From: Desulfosporosinus sp049943955
GTDB lineage: Bacteria > Bacillota > Desulfitobacteriia > Desulfitobacteriales > Desulfitobacteriaceae
Reading direction: 5' to 3'
Assembly (NCBI RefSeq): GCF_049943955.1
Contig: NZ_JBNFTW010000006.1
Coordinates: 124,001-188,000 of the forward strand
Length of the DNA stretch: 64,000 bases
Shown: piece by piece, positions 51,221-60,295 of the stretch
Layout: every line of letters begins with the position of its first letter
Numbering within the stretch: the first letter of the stretch is position 1
Made by a program: the position numbers and the translations under genes
The notes under the pieces: model-generated
Told to the model about the DNA's origin: nothing
Databases searched by the model: none
What the model saw: only the letters and a program-made list of their open reading frames with translations

Positions 51221-51670
51221 TTATGAAAGAGCCTTTATCCGCTTAAATTGTTGGATTCGCCAACCACTTACAGTCTGTCTTAAACCCATTGAAAAGGTAG
51301 CACTTTCAACGTTTTGGATTGGTGATACCCAGGAAACTCGAACAACGACCCCCTGGGTATTGTTTGGCTCAGAATTCAAAAACTCAATCTTTTGCAGTGA
51401 TACCAGCGGATCTTTATTGAGTAATGCCACCCATGCTTTAAAGTCTTGTTCATCCATAGATCCTTCCGGCAAAAGTAAAAGTTCTTGAGCCAAGTCAGTT
51501 TGACGCCTATCCATGAGAGACCAGAAATGTTGAACAGTTGTTTTGGGATCACTTTGATAATGAGGATCTGCCATTGTTGAAATTACTGTTTGAGGTGTTT
51601 GAAACATAAAAATGGTAACTAAACAGACGATAGATAAACCTAAAATCCATACATAGCGACTCTGCCGCAT
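51221..51670 (-). CDS. Hypothetical membrane-anchored protein
   Basis: A 149-residue protein with an N-terminal membrane helix (YVWILGLSIVCLVTIFMF) and an extracytoplasmic domain with TTVQHFWSLMDRRQTDLAQE and a C-terminal RQTVSGWRIQQFKRI, of the DUF4878/NTF2-like appearance. Probable function unknown. GGGGGG before ATG 51670. A terminator follows. Confidence 0.65.
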   Translation of the reverse strand: MRQSRYVWILGLSIVCLVTIFMFQTPQTVISTMADPHYQSDPKTTVQHFWSLMDRRQTDLAQELLLLPEGSMDEQDFKAWVALLNKDPLVSLQKIEFLNSEPNNTQGVVVRVSWVSPIQNVESATFSMGLRQTVSGWRIQQFKRIKALS

Positions 51671-51733
51671 TGTTTTCCCCCCTTGCTTGTCTCTATTATC
51701 ATTTTAGGAGGGAAATGTGATTTTCATTCCACT

Positions 51734-51799
51734 TTAGCCAAAAACTTTTCGTAAAACATTAAGTACGAACTCAGGTAATCGTACATAGTAGATACGCAT
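51734..51799 (-). CDS. spoVM: Spore morphogenetic peptide SpoVM
   Basis: A 21-residue ORF beginning MRIYYVRLPEF and ending in RKVFG closely matches Bacillus SpoVM (MKFYTIKLPKF...), the amphipathic helix that marks the forespore outer membrane and starts coat assembly. Proline in the LP(E/K)F motif, aromatic residues and basic residues are conserved. A strong AAAGGAGG site lies seven bases upstream. It is too short for common gene finders. It is alone between two hypothetical genes on the same strand. Confidence 0.9.
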   Translation of the reverse strand: MRIYYVRLPEFVLNVLRKVFG

Positions 51800-51872
51800 C
51801 GAAATTCCTCCTTTGCCTCGGATTAATTACTACCTAGAGGTAATGTATGCTTTCGAAGTTCTGAATTCCAAA

Positions 51873-52223
51873 TTACACAGCCTGGTAATTTTTAACTGCT
51901 TGCTCAAGCTGGGCAACAAGCTGACGTTCCTCTTCTGAATTGGCGGTAAAGTATAGGCGGCCGATAATACCTGTAATTATTTTAATAACGTCTTCCAAAA
52001 CTAATGACTCTTTCATCGCTAATTGAGCACTTGTTTCGATAAGGGCAATCCCAAACTGATGACCTACTCCCTCTTTAACCATTCGTGTACAGCTTTTTCC
52101 TAACAATCGCATAACCAGAGAAGCTTCTTGAACATCAAGCTGGCGTACGACATCAATTGTTGTCGTCAGACCTTGAACCATCCTTAATCCTACGTTATTC
52201 CAACTAACTTGCTGATTATCCAT
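51873..52223 (-). CDS. Hypothetical protein
   Basis: The 116-residue protein is predicted to be all-helical, without signal or membrane segment (for example VGLRMVQGLTTTIDVVRQLD and EASLVMRLLGKSCTRMVKEG). It is probably real because AAGGAGG precedes ATG 52223 and it has uniform codon use. Family not recognised. It lies upstream of spoVM on the same strand, 73 bases apart. Confidence 0.6.
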   Translation of the reverse strand: MDNQQVSWNNVGLRMVQGLTTTIDVVRQLDVQEASLVMRLLGKSCTRMVKEGVGHQFGIALIETSAQLAMKESLVLEDVIKIITGIIGRLYFTANSEEERQLVAQLEQAVKNYQAV

Positions 52224-52287
52224 AAAATGCTTCCTCCTTAGTGTTCACAGTCTTGTGCCATACTATATGCCGGAGCTCCTTCAAGGG

Positions 52288-52325
52288 TGAAAAAACGAGC
52301 AGGAATCTATTATTCCTGCTCGTTA
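52288..52325 (-). terminator. Terminator of pssA
   Basis: AACGAGCAGGAAT (52294-52306) pairs with ATTCCTGCTCGTT (52312-52324), and the minus strand then has six T. Confidence 0.85.
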
Positions 52326-52374
52326 CAGAAGACAATTCAAAGTAAATTATAAAATAATTTCGATCAGCATTTTC

Positions 52375-52914
52375 CTATTTACCAAGCTTCGGAACCTTAA
52401 AGGTTGAAACCATTAAAAATGCGAGAATAACCATACTGAAAGGGTAAATATACCAAGGCAACATGTGTCGTATAAACATTAATAAAGCCATCAGACCACC
52501 GGCAAAAGTAATGGGTACTCCTACGAAATAAGTTGTGATATTCAGCATATTAAAACGTGCCAAACGAACCGCACCACACAAGGCAAAAACTACAGCGATC
52601 CCTAAACCAATATATCTGGTATAGCCAAATTGAAGGGGTTGGAGAATGCCCTGATAGGTCAATATAGCAGGTGCAACACCAAAGGATACTAAATCACTCA
52701 ATGAATCAAGCTCTTTTCCAAAATCCGAACTAACCGAAAGTCGGCGAGCTACTTTACCGTCCAAACTATCCATAAGCACAGAGAGCAGAATCATGGTCGA
52801 TGCTAAATCAAAATTCGCTTCTAATACCCACACCAAGGCAAGAAAACCAAATAGAAGATTGGCAAGAGTAAATATGCTCGGAATCATTCGAGCCGGGATT
52901 GGCCTTCCACTCAT
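52375..52914 (-). CDS. pssA: CDP-diacylglycerol-serine O-phosphatidyltransferase
   Basis: PssA makes phosphatidylserine, the precursor of phosphatidylethanolamine. The 179-residue membrane protein has the CDP-alcohol phosphotransferase motif D-x2-DG-x2-AR...D, seen as SLMDSLDGKVARRLSVSSDFGKELDSLSD. Size suits the small Gram-positive form. The ATG at 52914 shares its first base with the stop of the 46-codon ORF (TAATG), indicating coupling. psd is not in this window. Confidence 0.92.
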   Translation of the reverse strand: MSGRPIPARMIPSIFTLANLLFGFLALVWVLEANFDLASTMILLSVLMDSLDGKVARRLSVSSDFGKELDSLSDLVSFGVAPAILTYQGILQPLQFGYTRYIGLGIAVVFALCGAVRLARFNMLNITTYFVGVPITFAGGLMALLMFIRHMLPWYIYPFSMVILAFLMVSTFKVPKLGK

Positions 52915-53054
52915 TATCTAACACTCTCCCTATTCCATTGATTCCGAATCACCTTATAGTCTTTACGAACGCGTACATAGAAATTTACGGGCAAAAAGAG
53001 TTCTTCTCCAACAAGATGAACCCAATCATTACACGATAGGGGATATTGTTTCAC
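52914..53054 (-). CDS. 46-residue protein coupled to pssA
   Basis: An ORF from GTG 53054 reads MKQYPLSCNDWVHLVGEELF and ends RNQWNRESVR. It is preceded by AGGAGG (11 bases) and its stop overlaps the pssA start by one base. It is neutral to basic with no membrane helix. The overlap is strong evidence that it is translated, at least to couple pssA. The peptide itself is not recognised. Confidence 0.55.
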   Translation of the reverse strand: MKQYPLSCNDWVHLVGEELFLPVNFYVRVRKDYKVIRNQWNRESVR

Positions 53055-53124
53055 CTAAAAAGTAACCTCCTCTCGATTTTCTTTAGTTTACCATTTTTGT
53101 GATGATTATTAAAGCTCCTCCTGG

Positions 53125-55857
53125 TTAAATACCTAAAAGCCATTCGTCAATTTTCTCATAAAGCAGATTGTTATCTCCTCTAAAATGAGTCTTAATGGGT
53201 AAAGAGTTCAAAAAATATCTCCCGTAATATTTATTTATTATACGGTCATCCAGCAATATTACGAAACCTCGATCCTCTTTGGAGCGTATTAAACGCCCAA
53301 ACCCCTGCTTAAACCGAATCACTGCTTCCGGGAGTAGTAGTTCGCGAAAAGGATCTTGGCCTTGTGATTTTAAGAATTCCGACCGTGCCTCGATTAAGGG
53401 CAGTGAGGGAGGCCAAAAAGGCAATTTAACTAAAATCACACAGGATAACGTCTCTCCCGGAATATCAATTCCCTCCCAGAAACTATTAGCCCCCAATAAA
53501 ACACTTTTAGAATTTCTTTTAAACGTTTCCAATAATGTTGTCCGTTCACCGTGAACTCCCTGTGCTAACGTGTTGATTTTAATTCGTTTTAATCTTGGTT
53601 GTAATACTTCATACGTTTCTTGGAGCAATTTGTGAGCTGTAAACAAGACTAAGGTACGTCCCTGCATTCGTTTTGCAACTTCAAGGATTATCTCCGTGAG
53701 ACTTGCAAGTTTTTCTTGATCGGATGCTTGGGACATCAAAGAATTTTTTAGAATATAAAAATTCATTTGTTTATCAAAATCGAATGGAGAATCAACTACT
53801 GCGGTTTTTGTTGTTAACGATAGGCCAACATCTTGCAAAAAATGATTAAAAGAATTGGCAATGCTTAAGGTAGCTGACGTTAAAATGACAGTATCAAGGC
53901 GATCAAATATTTTTTCCTTGAGAATTTCGTCCACTCTAATGGGAGAGGTTTTTAAATATAGCCTTGAACTTCGTTCCAGCCAAGTCACTTGTTCCGGATC
54001 ACGGACATTGATTGCCAAAGCCAAGGTCTCCTGGATTTCTTGCAGTTCCCGTAAATGAGTGGCGAGTACATACCTCAGTTCCTCAATTTCATCGGACTCT
54101 TCACCGTTTAAGATACTCGTAAGATTTTGAAAAACTGTCGCTAAAGATTTAATTCGTCCTGATAAATTTTCTATTTGAATTAAGAGCAATTCCCACCACG
54201 AAAGGCTCGTATGATTAGGGACAAACCGGAAAGTGCGGTTGGGTCCTAAAATATCTTCAAACAATTGGAATAAGTCTTTAGCTTGTTCTGTAATTCTAAG
54301 GCTTAACTCAGGGATATTATCCAAATGTTTCTCAAAGCTATCCCAAGCCACAATAGGTACTCTTTCAGTGATTGTCAGCCAACGTTGTTTCATAGATCCG
54401 TAAAAATTCGGACCCGCCTTACGGAAAATGGCCTCCGCCGTCCGAAAAATCGTCTCCTGACTTAGTTCAGAGCCCAAATTTTGCAGGGCGGTTTGATAAA
54501 TTTGATGAGCCTCATCAATGACTAACTGATGATATTCCGGTAAAACATTATAATCAGTCTTTAGATCGGAAAATAGCAAAGAATGGTTGACGATTAATAA
54601 ATCAGCTTCTTCGGCCTTTTTTCTTGCCCGAAGTAAAAAACAAACCCCTGCTTTAGAACATTTGCTTGGGTTGCACATTTCATGATCAGCATTTAAAGTC
54701 GGCCAGAGAGTAATCAGACCCGGAACCTTAGCAAGTTCCTGGATATCCCCTGTCAGCGTTTCTCGCAGCCAAACCAGTGTGCTCAATATCGCTAATTTTT
54801 GATCCCGACCTGTGACTTCATTTGGATTGCTCAGACAACTTAACCACTTTTTAAGGCAACAATAATTTCCTTTTCCTTTTAATACTGAGGTTCGAAAGGA
54901 AAAAGGCAGAACCTTTTCTAGCATGGGAATATCTTTTTTCTGAAGCTGCTCCTGAAGAGGTATTGTGTGAGTCGCTATGACAACTTTACGGCCTGTCTTT
55001 CTTGCGAACCATAAACTTGGAAGCAAATAGGCGAAGGACTTACCCGTTCCGGTACCAGCTTCAACAACGACATGATGAGCTGAAGAGAGTCCTTCCGCAA
55101 TAAGTTTTGCCATTTTCCTTTGGCCAAGGCGGCATTCATAACCCGGCAAGGATTGTTCGAAAATTCCATTCTGGGAGAAGCACTCTATAACCCAATTCAT
55201 TGAATCCGGTATTTTCTGATTATGGCTTTGATTTTGAGAAAATAGCCCTTCAGGCATGGGCGCCAGAACCAGATCAGTCTGAATCCGGCGGTCAGAAAAT
55301 TGAGCCGTAATCTCTCGCCTTAAATCATCAAAAAAGCTCTTTCCTGACCACCCTTCTAAAAAAATTTGCGCTTGATCAAAGAAACTCAGATCGTATTCCC
55401 GACCTTTTTTCCGGCAAGCCTCTAAAAGTTTCCACGTTAAAAAAGCCTTCCTCTCAGCTGAAGAAGTGCTTAGCTCCTCTTCTTTGGCAAGCTGAAGTAT
55501 TTCCGCCAGATAGAACAACTGGTAATCCTGCAGGATCGGGAAAAAAATCCGGGCCAAGTCGAGGGTATCCCAATAAACTTGTTCGAAATATACGTTTAAT
55601 GTCCTTTCCAAATTCCGCAAGCAAGATGTTCCCTGATGGCTGACTAAAACCGTATCTGCAAAGAATTCTATGATTTCTTGACGATGGTCAGACAACGAAG
55701 CTGTACCAAAGGGACCTTCTTCAACCGATTGCCCAAATAACAACGATTTCTGAACCTGTCCATCATGAATTCGCAGGGCTGCAAACTCGAGAATTTCTTC
55801 GTTCATGCCCTCTTGAAACGCCGTCTCTATATAAAAAACAACGATGTCGTAATGCAC
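53125..55857 (-). CDS. dinG: DinG-like Fe-S helicase with degenerate exonuclease domain
   Basis: The roughly 910-residue protein has a C-terminal XPD/DinG superfamily-2 helicase: Walker A VVEAGTGTGKSFAYLLP near residue 265, an Fe-S cluster CNPSKCSKAGVC (C-x4-C-x5-C) near residue 395 with an upstream NYCC, DEAH box LVIDEAHQIY, and SFWEGIDIPGETLSCV. The N-terminal 200 residues have a DnaQ-like exonuclease shape but the catalytic DxE is YIE and the other acidic and histidine positions are lost. GTG 55857 after AGAGGGG is preferred to the longer frame reaching 56052, which would overlap the next gene. It probably acts in DNA repair or R-loop unwinding. Confidence 0.85.
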   Translation of the reverse strand: MHYDIVVFYIETAFQEGMNEEILEFAALRIHDGQVQKSLLFGQSVEEGPFGTASLSDHRQEIIEFFADTVLVSHQGTSCLRNLERTLNVYFEQVYWDTLDLARIFFPILQDYQLFYLAEILQLAKEEELSTSSAERKAFLTWKLLEACRKKGREYDLSFFDQAQIFLEGWSGKSFFDDLRREITAQFSDRRIQTDLVLAPMPEGLFSQNQSHNQKIPDSMNWVIECFSQNGIFEQSLPGYECRLGQRKMAKLIAEGLSSAHHVVVEAGTGTGKSFAYLLPSLWFARKTGRKVVIATHTIPLQEQLQKKDIPMLEKVLPFSFRTSVLKGKGNYCCLKKWLSCLSNPNEVTGRDQKLAILSTLVWLRETLTGDIQELAKVPGLITLWPTLNADHEMCNPSKCSKAGVCFLLRARKKAEEADLLIVNHSLLFSDLKTDYNVLPEYHQLVIDEAHQIYQTALQNLGSELSQETIFRTAEAIFRKAGPNFYGSMKQRWLTITERVPIVAWDSFEKHLDNIPELSLRITEQAKDLFQLFEDILGPNRTFRFVPNHTSLSWWELLLIQIENLSGRIKSLATVFQNLTSILNGEESDEIEELRYVLATHLRELQEIQETLALAINVRDPEQVTWLERSSRLYLKTSPIRVDEILKEKIFDRLDTVILTSATLSIANSFNHFLQDVGLSLTTKTAVVDSPFDFDKQMNFYILKNSLMSQASDQEKLASLTEIILEVAKRMQGRTLVLFTAHKLLQETYEVLQPRLKRIKINTLAQGVHGERTTLLETFKRNSKSVLLGANSFWEGIDIPGETLSCVILVKLPFWPPSLPLIEARSEFLKSQGQDPFRELLLPEAVIRFKQGFGRLIRSKEDRGFVILLDDRIINKYYGRYFLNSLPIKTHFRGDNNLLYEKIDEWLLGI

Positions 55858-56011
55858 ACTCTTGACCCCTCTCTTGAGCCATTGTACCCAATCTTTCCTT
55901 AGGAAGCAATGAAAAAGCAGGATTTGAAGTTTAGGTATCGAATATACACTATTGAAAAATTGAAAAGGCGACAAATGTAAACAATCTTGTTTAAGGAAGA
56001 AGGCTAACCCA

Positions 56012-56518
56012 TTGTTGTTGAGACGAAAATTTTCAGCATTGGCACTGAGCATATCTATTTTATTCTCAATACTATTCCTGGGCGGTTGCTCTGAAAAACC
56101 TTATTTAACACAAGACGGCTCCTACGTTATTCTTACCGTTTCTCCCTCTGGAATGACCCAATCAGAAGTCATTCAATTACCTTGGAACGCAAATATGGCA
56201 GTGATGCAAAAATTGCTTGTAGAATGCTCTTTTGTTTTAAGTGATTTACATACTCCCGGCTCCCAAGAATTGGCAAAATCCGATCCGACGACAACAGTTA
56301 GTTTACAAGCCACTTATCCCCAACCAAAGAGAATGTCTTTTGTCGTGGATAAGCGACCCGTTGCCTTAGATGTCGAATCTCTCCAGATTGAGGTTGAGGG
56401 AGCAAATGTCGGCCGCGTAACCATTAATCGCACTCTGGTCCTCCAAGGAATTGATAATCCTAACCTCCTGCCGGCCTTTGAAGACCTGGAAAAAATGCTG
56501 CATGATCAGAACAGTTAA
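56012..56518 (+). CDS. Hypothetical lipoprotein
   Basis: A 168-residue lipoprotein with a clear signal (ILFSILFLGGCSEK). The mature part is rich in beta-strand pattern (SYVILTVSPSGMT, VSLQATYPQPKRMSFVV). TTG 56012 or 56015 starts the protein; GGAAGAAGG lies upstream. Function unknown. It is divergent from dinG and ends before the folate genes. Confidence 0.72.
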   Translation: MLLRRKFSALALSISILFSILFLGGCSEKPYLTQDGSYVILTVSPSGMTQSEVIQLPWNANMAVMQKLLVECSFVLSDLHTPGSQELAKSDPTTTVSLQATYPQPKRMSFVVDKRPVALDVESLQIEVEGANVGRVTINRTLVLQGIDNPNLLPAFEDLEKMLHDQNS

Positions 56519-56576
56519 CTATAATTCATAGATAGTTCGGAGCCACGCAAGGCAAATCTTTAAGGGGAATTATATC

Positions 56577-58595
56577 ATGATATTTATGTTGGACAACTTC
56601 GATTCTTTCACCTACAACCTTTATCAATACTTTGGTGAGCTAGGGGAAGAAATTGTTGTTAAGCGCCAAGATACCTGTACCTTATCAGAAATTGAAGTTT
56701 TAAAACCCGACCTTATTGTGATCTCTCCCGGTCCTTGTACTCCCTCCGAATCCCCATTTTCCTTAACTCTAATTGATTATTTCAAGGGGAAAATCCCCAT
56801 CTTAGGTGTGTGCCTTGGCCATCAAGCAATCGGGCAGTTTTTTGGCGGAAAAGTAGTAAGGGCCAGACAGCCAATTCACGGTAAAACAGATTCTATTCAT
56901 CATGACGGCAGCGGCTTATTTACGGGATTGCCTAATCCTTTAGAAGTAACCCGTTACCATTCCCTGATCATTGAACGATCTTCACTTCCGGAGGAATTGA
57001 CCATTAGTGCGGAAACTAAAGATGGGGAAATTATGGGACTACGTCATATACACCTTCCTATCGAAGGAATTCAATTTCATCCTGAAGCGATCCTTACCCA
57101 AGCGGGCCGCCAACTTTTGCAAAATGCCCTGGAAAATGCCTTGAGATGGAAAACCTTGCATCAGCCTTCGGATTGGGCAATTAAACCTTTTGCTTGTCAG
57201 TTCCCCCCTAATATCATGTTTCAAGCACTCAAAAATGAGCCTTTTCCCTTTTTTCTTGACAGCGGCGACAGTTACCAAAAACTTGGCTGCTATTCTTTCC
57301 TAGGTGCAGCCCCTTTTTTAGAAGCAACGGCCTATCCTGATAAACTTGAAATTACCAGGCCTAATCGTTTGCAGAAAACAACAACTCCGGTACAATCGCC
57401 TGGCAGTTTTGACTTTCTCGACAATACCATCCGTAAATATCACATTTCAAATTCTCCCTTTCCCTTTTCCGGAGGCGCAGTAGGCTTTATTAGCTATGAC
57501 CTGAAAGACGAAATCGAACACCTTCCGCAGCACTCCATCAATGACCTGGAGCTGCCTCTCTGGAGATTCGCGTGGTACGATGGAATTATCGTCTACGATC
57601 ATATTCGAAAAAGCTATTGGTTGGTCGCCTGCGGGATAGATGAAGATGGAATTTGCCGACTTGACATAGCGAAGGCTCGTATCCGGTATTTGGAACACCT
57701 TTTAAATTCTTATAACCCTTCAACACCGAGTCCTGCGGAATCTCCTCAAAATTTGGTCAAAATCGAGTCAACGGTCACTAAAGAAAGCTATCTCCGGGAT
57801 TTGAGACACGTTATTGAATATATTTACGCTGGTGATATCTACCAAGCCAACCTGACCCAGCGTTTTTCTCTGCCTTGGTCCGGAGATCCTTGGTCATTAT
57901 ATTCCGAACTACATCTGCAAAATCCTGCACCATTTGCTGCTTTTCTTCCTTACCCTGACTTTCAAATCCTTTGCAGTTCGCCTGAGCGATTTATACGCAT
58001 CACAAAGAACGGCCAAATCGAAACTCGTCCCATTAAGGGAACACGACCGCGACACGAATCACCACCTGAGGATGATGCTCAGGCCCAATCACTGCTATCA
58101 AGTAAGAAAGACCGTGCAGAATTAACTATGATCATTGATCTGGAACGTAACGACTTGGGCCGAATCTGTCAATTCGGCAGTGTGAAAGTTGCTGACCTGA
58201 TCTCCCTGGAAAAATATCCGACCGTTTGGCATCTCGTTTCGACCATAACCGGACAACTCCAAAAAGGCCTCCAGCCTAGTGAGATTTTTCAAGCAATTTT
58301 TCCCGGCGGCTCGATTACTGGAGCTCCGAAGATACGGGCTATGGAAATTATCGATGAATTAGAACCCTTTCAGCGAGGGATTTACACTGGAAGTATTGGA
58401 TATATTGGTTTTGATGGCGCTTGGGACCTGAATATCGTTATTCGCACGATCCTGTTGAAAAACGGAAAAGCCCATATTCATGCTGGAGGAGGTATTGTTG
58501 CTGATTCTATACCCGCCGATGAATACCAAGAGACCCTTGATAAAGCAAAAGCCCTGTTCAGGGTTTTGAAAGGACAACTACATGACTCCCACTAA
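56577..58595 (+). CDS. pabB: Aminodeoxychorismate synthase, fused PabA-PabB
   Basis: The 672-residue protein fuses the two subunits that make 4-amino-4-deoxychorismate for p-aminobenzoate and folate. Residues 1-190 are the glutamine amidotransferase: GVCLGHQAIGQFFGG with the nucleophilic cysteine and GIQFHPEAIL with the histidine and glutamate. From about residue 200 is the chorismate-binding PabB part with YAGDIYQANLTQRF, CSSPERFI, the PabB-specific PIKGTRPR, MIIDLERNDLG and FPGGSITGAPKIRAMEI. The PIKGT motif separates it from anthranilate synthase (PIAGT). It overlaps pabC by 14 bases. Confidence 0.93.
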   Translation: MIFMLDNFDSFTYNLYQYFGELGEEIVVKRQDTCTLSEIEVLKPDLIVISPGPCTPSESPFSLTLIDYFKGKIPILGVCLGHQAIGQFFGGKVVRARQPIHGKTDSIHHDGSGLFTGLPNPLEVTRYHSLIIERSSLPEELTISAETKDGEIMGLRHIHLPIEGIQFHPEAILTQAGRQLLQNALENALRWKTLHQPSDWAIKPFACQFPPNIMFQALKNEPFPFFLDSGDSYQKLGCYSFLGAAPFLEATAYPDKLEITRPNRLQKTTTPVQSPGSFDFLDNTIRKYHISNSPFPFSGGAVGFISYDLKDEIEHLPQHSINDLELPLWRFAWYDGIIVYDHIRKSYWLVACGIDEDGICRLDIAKARIRYLEHLLNSYNPSTPSPAESPQNLVKIESTVTKESYLRDLRHVIEYIYAGDIYQANLTQRFSLPWSGDPWSLYSELHLQNPAPFAAFLPYPDFQILCSSPERFIRITKNGQIETRPIKGTRPRHESPPEDDAQAQSLLSSKKDRAELTMIIDLERNDLGRICQFGSVKVADLISLEKYPTVWHLVSTITGQLQKGLQPSEIFQAIFPGGSITGAPKIRAMEIIDELEPFQRGIYTGSIGYIGFDGAWDLNIVIRTILLKNGKAHIHAGGGIVADSIPADEYQETLDKAKALFRVLKGQLHDSH

Positions 58596-59394
58596 TGTTA
58601 TTTCCTCTCAAGATCGGTTAGTCTTATTTGGTCTTGGGCTTTTCGAAACCCTTCTCATCTCTGAATCAGGCCCCCTTTTTTCAGACCTGCACTGGAATCG
58701 TATGAAAAAAGGGGCTTCCTTTCTTAACCTTAAGTTTCCGGATCAAAGTGAATGGACAAGATTAATACAGGAATTTATCCGTCTTAATCCCGCCTCTTTT
58801 CCTTTTGCCTTGCGCATAACTCTTAGCGGCGGATCACCCGGGACTGATCTTCCAGCACAACTCTTCTTTAATGTAAGACCCCTGCCCTATAGACCAGAGC
58901 AATATCTTAGAGGGATAAAACTCCACCTTTTATCTGCACCGCGTAACGAACATTCACCCTTAGTATCTATTAAGTCGACGAACTATTTAGAAAACTTGTT
59001 GGCTAAAGAAACCGCAGTGCGCTATGGTGCTGACGAAGGCATATGGCTCAACACCAAAGGGTACCTTTGTGAAGGCACTATGAGCAATTTATTCTTTATC
59101 AAAGATAATAAACTTTTCACCCCATCGCTGGCCAGCGGGTGTTTACCTGGTACACGGCGTTATACAATTTTAGAGCTGGCTGATATCCTCAATATCCCAA
59201 CAGAAGAAGGTTTATATACAGTTGAAGAACTATTGGCGTCGGACGAACTATTCGTTACAAATGCTCTGATGGGACTGATGCCAGTCTGTTGCGTGAATGA
59301 TGTATCATTTACTGTTTCACCTCCAGCCGCCAAAGATTCCCTTCTGCGACGTCTGGAATCCGCTTATAAACAAAAAATGTCAGGTTATCCCTGA
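58582..59394 (+). CDS. pabC: Aminodeoxychorismate lyase
   Basis: PabC, a PLP enzyme of fold type IV, releases p-aminobenzoate and pyruvate. The 270-residue protein has SIKSTNYLENLLAKETAVRYGADEGIWL with the PLP lysine, EGTMSNLFFI, and LPGTRRYTILELA. ATG 58582 is inside the end of pabB, so the pair is coupled. No folP or folB is in the window. Confidence 0.9.
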   Translation: MTPTNVISSQDRLVLFGLGLFETLLISESGPLFSDLHWNRMKKGASFLNLKFPDQSEWTRLIQEFIRLNPASFPFALRITLSGGSPGTDLPAQLFFNVRPLPYRPEQYLRGIKLHLLSAPRNEHSPLVSIKSTNYLENLLAKETAVRYGADEGIWLNTKGYLCEGTMSNLFFIKDNKLFTPSLASGCLPGTRRYTILELADILNIPTEEGLYTVEELLASDELFVTNALMGLMPVCCVNDVSFTVSPPAAKDSLLRRLESAYKQKMSGYP

Positions 59395-59417
59395 CATTCT
59401 GTGTCAATATTTACCTA

Positions 59418-59681
59418 TTAATATTTCTCTTCGATAACTTCAAATATTTGCGGCGTTGAGGACTTAAAAGCATTGTTTTCTCCAATAGTGCTGGCCCAAT
59501 TTTCGAAGGCGCGGCGATCTTCCCATTTTGAAAAGAGCATAATTTCCGAGGTGTCCTGCTGTTGATTTACTGAGGCAAATTTGAAACCATCGATGTTTTC
59601 GCAAGTACGAATTCCGGTTTTAACTTGTCCTAATAAGCGATCGAGATCTGGACCATCAAAGGTATGAATTACAGTAAGCAT
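59418..59681 (-). CDS. Antibiotic biosynthesis monooxygenase (ABM) domain protein
   Basis: This 87-residue ferredoxin-like fold protein resembles HmoA/ABM small proteins (VIHTFDGPDLDRLLGQVKTG, IMLFSKWEDRRAFENWA). Such proteins are heme-degrading monooxygenases or have other redox roles. Substrate not known. GGAGG precedes ATG 59681. It is convergent with pabC. Confidence 0.75.
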   Translation of the reverse strand: MLTVIHTFDGPDLDRLLGQVKTGIRTCENIDGFKFASVNQQQDTSEIMLFSKWEDRRAFENWASTIGENNAFKSSTPQIFEVIEEKY

Positions 59682-59861
59682 TGACTATACCTCCAACATT
59701 AAACTTCTATTTCCGGATTAGTTTACCCGGAACTATCGTCCTGCATACTTAATCCCATGAACCTTCAACCCGGCATTAGCATACTTTAAGATGCATAGTT
59801 TTAAATCAATCATAAGAATTTCTTAGTTTTGAGCTTTGACGTGTAAATATTTTGAATTTCA

Positions 59862-59870
59862 TGCTATACT
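59862..59870 (+). promoter_or_regulatory. Extended -10 promoter of the 59920 gene
   Basis: TGCTATACT (59862-59870), an extended -10 element, lies about 50 bases before the ATG. A weak -35 (TGTAAA) is 17 bases upstream. Confidence 0.5.
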
Positions 59871-59919
59871 TAATTTAGTTAAAGGCTCAACTGGAAGTGC
59901 ACAAAGGGGGATTAAATGG

Positions 59920-60237
59920 ATGAAGCTTACTTATGTACGTACAGATTTCCCTAATGGCCGTTCACACATATTAATGCGTGATTCCGAATCGCCAAATCCT
60001 GAGCTTGTACATTTTTTGCTTGTTCTAAGTAATAAAGGTACTGTATGGGTCGATGTTTTCTGGCCTTTTGATGAAGAATCTGAAAGATTTACCCGAAGAA
60101 TCCCGGAGCAACAGTTTTGGCAAACTTTCCGCGAATGGAGATTACAGGGAATTAAGCTTGGAGACAATGGTAAGGTCGCGGATATGTTAGCCCGAAAACA
60201 GCTATTAACCCGAAAACGTCGAGAAAAAGATGCCTAA
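59920..60237 (+). CDS. Conserved-looking hypothetical protein
   Basis: The 105-residue protein (from ATG 59920 after AAAGGGGG) begins MKLTYVRTDFPNGRSHILM and ends in a basic tail (LARKQLLTRKRREKDA). It contains RIPEQQFWQTFREWRL, an aromatic region. No recognised domain. Its own promoter and terminator suggest a monocistronic gene. Confidence 0.6.
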   Translation: MKLTYVRTDFPNGRSHILMRDSESPNPELVHFLLVLSNKGTVWVDVFWPFDEESERFTRRIPEQQFWQTFREWRLQGIKLGDNGKVADMLARKQLLTRKRREKDA

Positions 60238-60258
60238 TAATCTAACCTAATAATCTAC

Positions 60259-60286
60259 AAAGCGGATTTAAACCGCTTTTTTTTAT
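60259..60286 (+). terminator. Intrinsic terminator
   Basis: AAAGCGG, loop ATTTAAA, CCGCTTT followed by T-rich run at 60279-60286. Confidence 0.85.
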
Positions 60287-60295
60287 TGCTCTTTT

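Noticed and set aside
53125..56052. Helicase frame extending to 56052
   Set aside because: It overlaps the start of the divergent lipoprotein gene and lacks a ribosome binding site; GTG 55857 fits the domain start.
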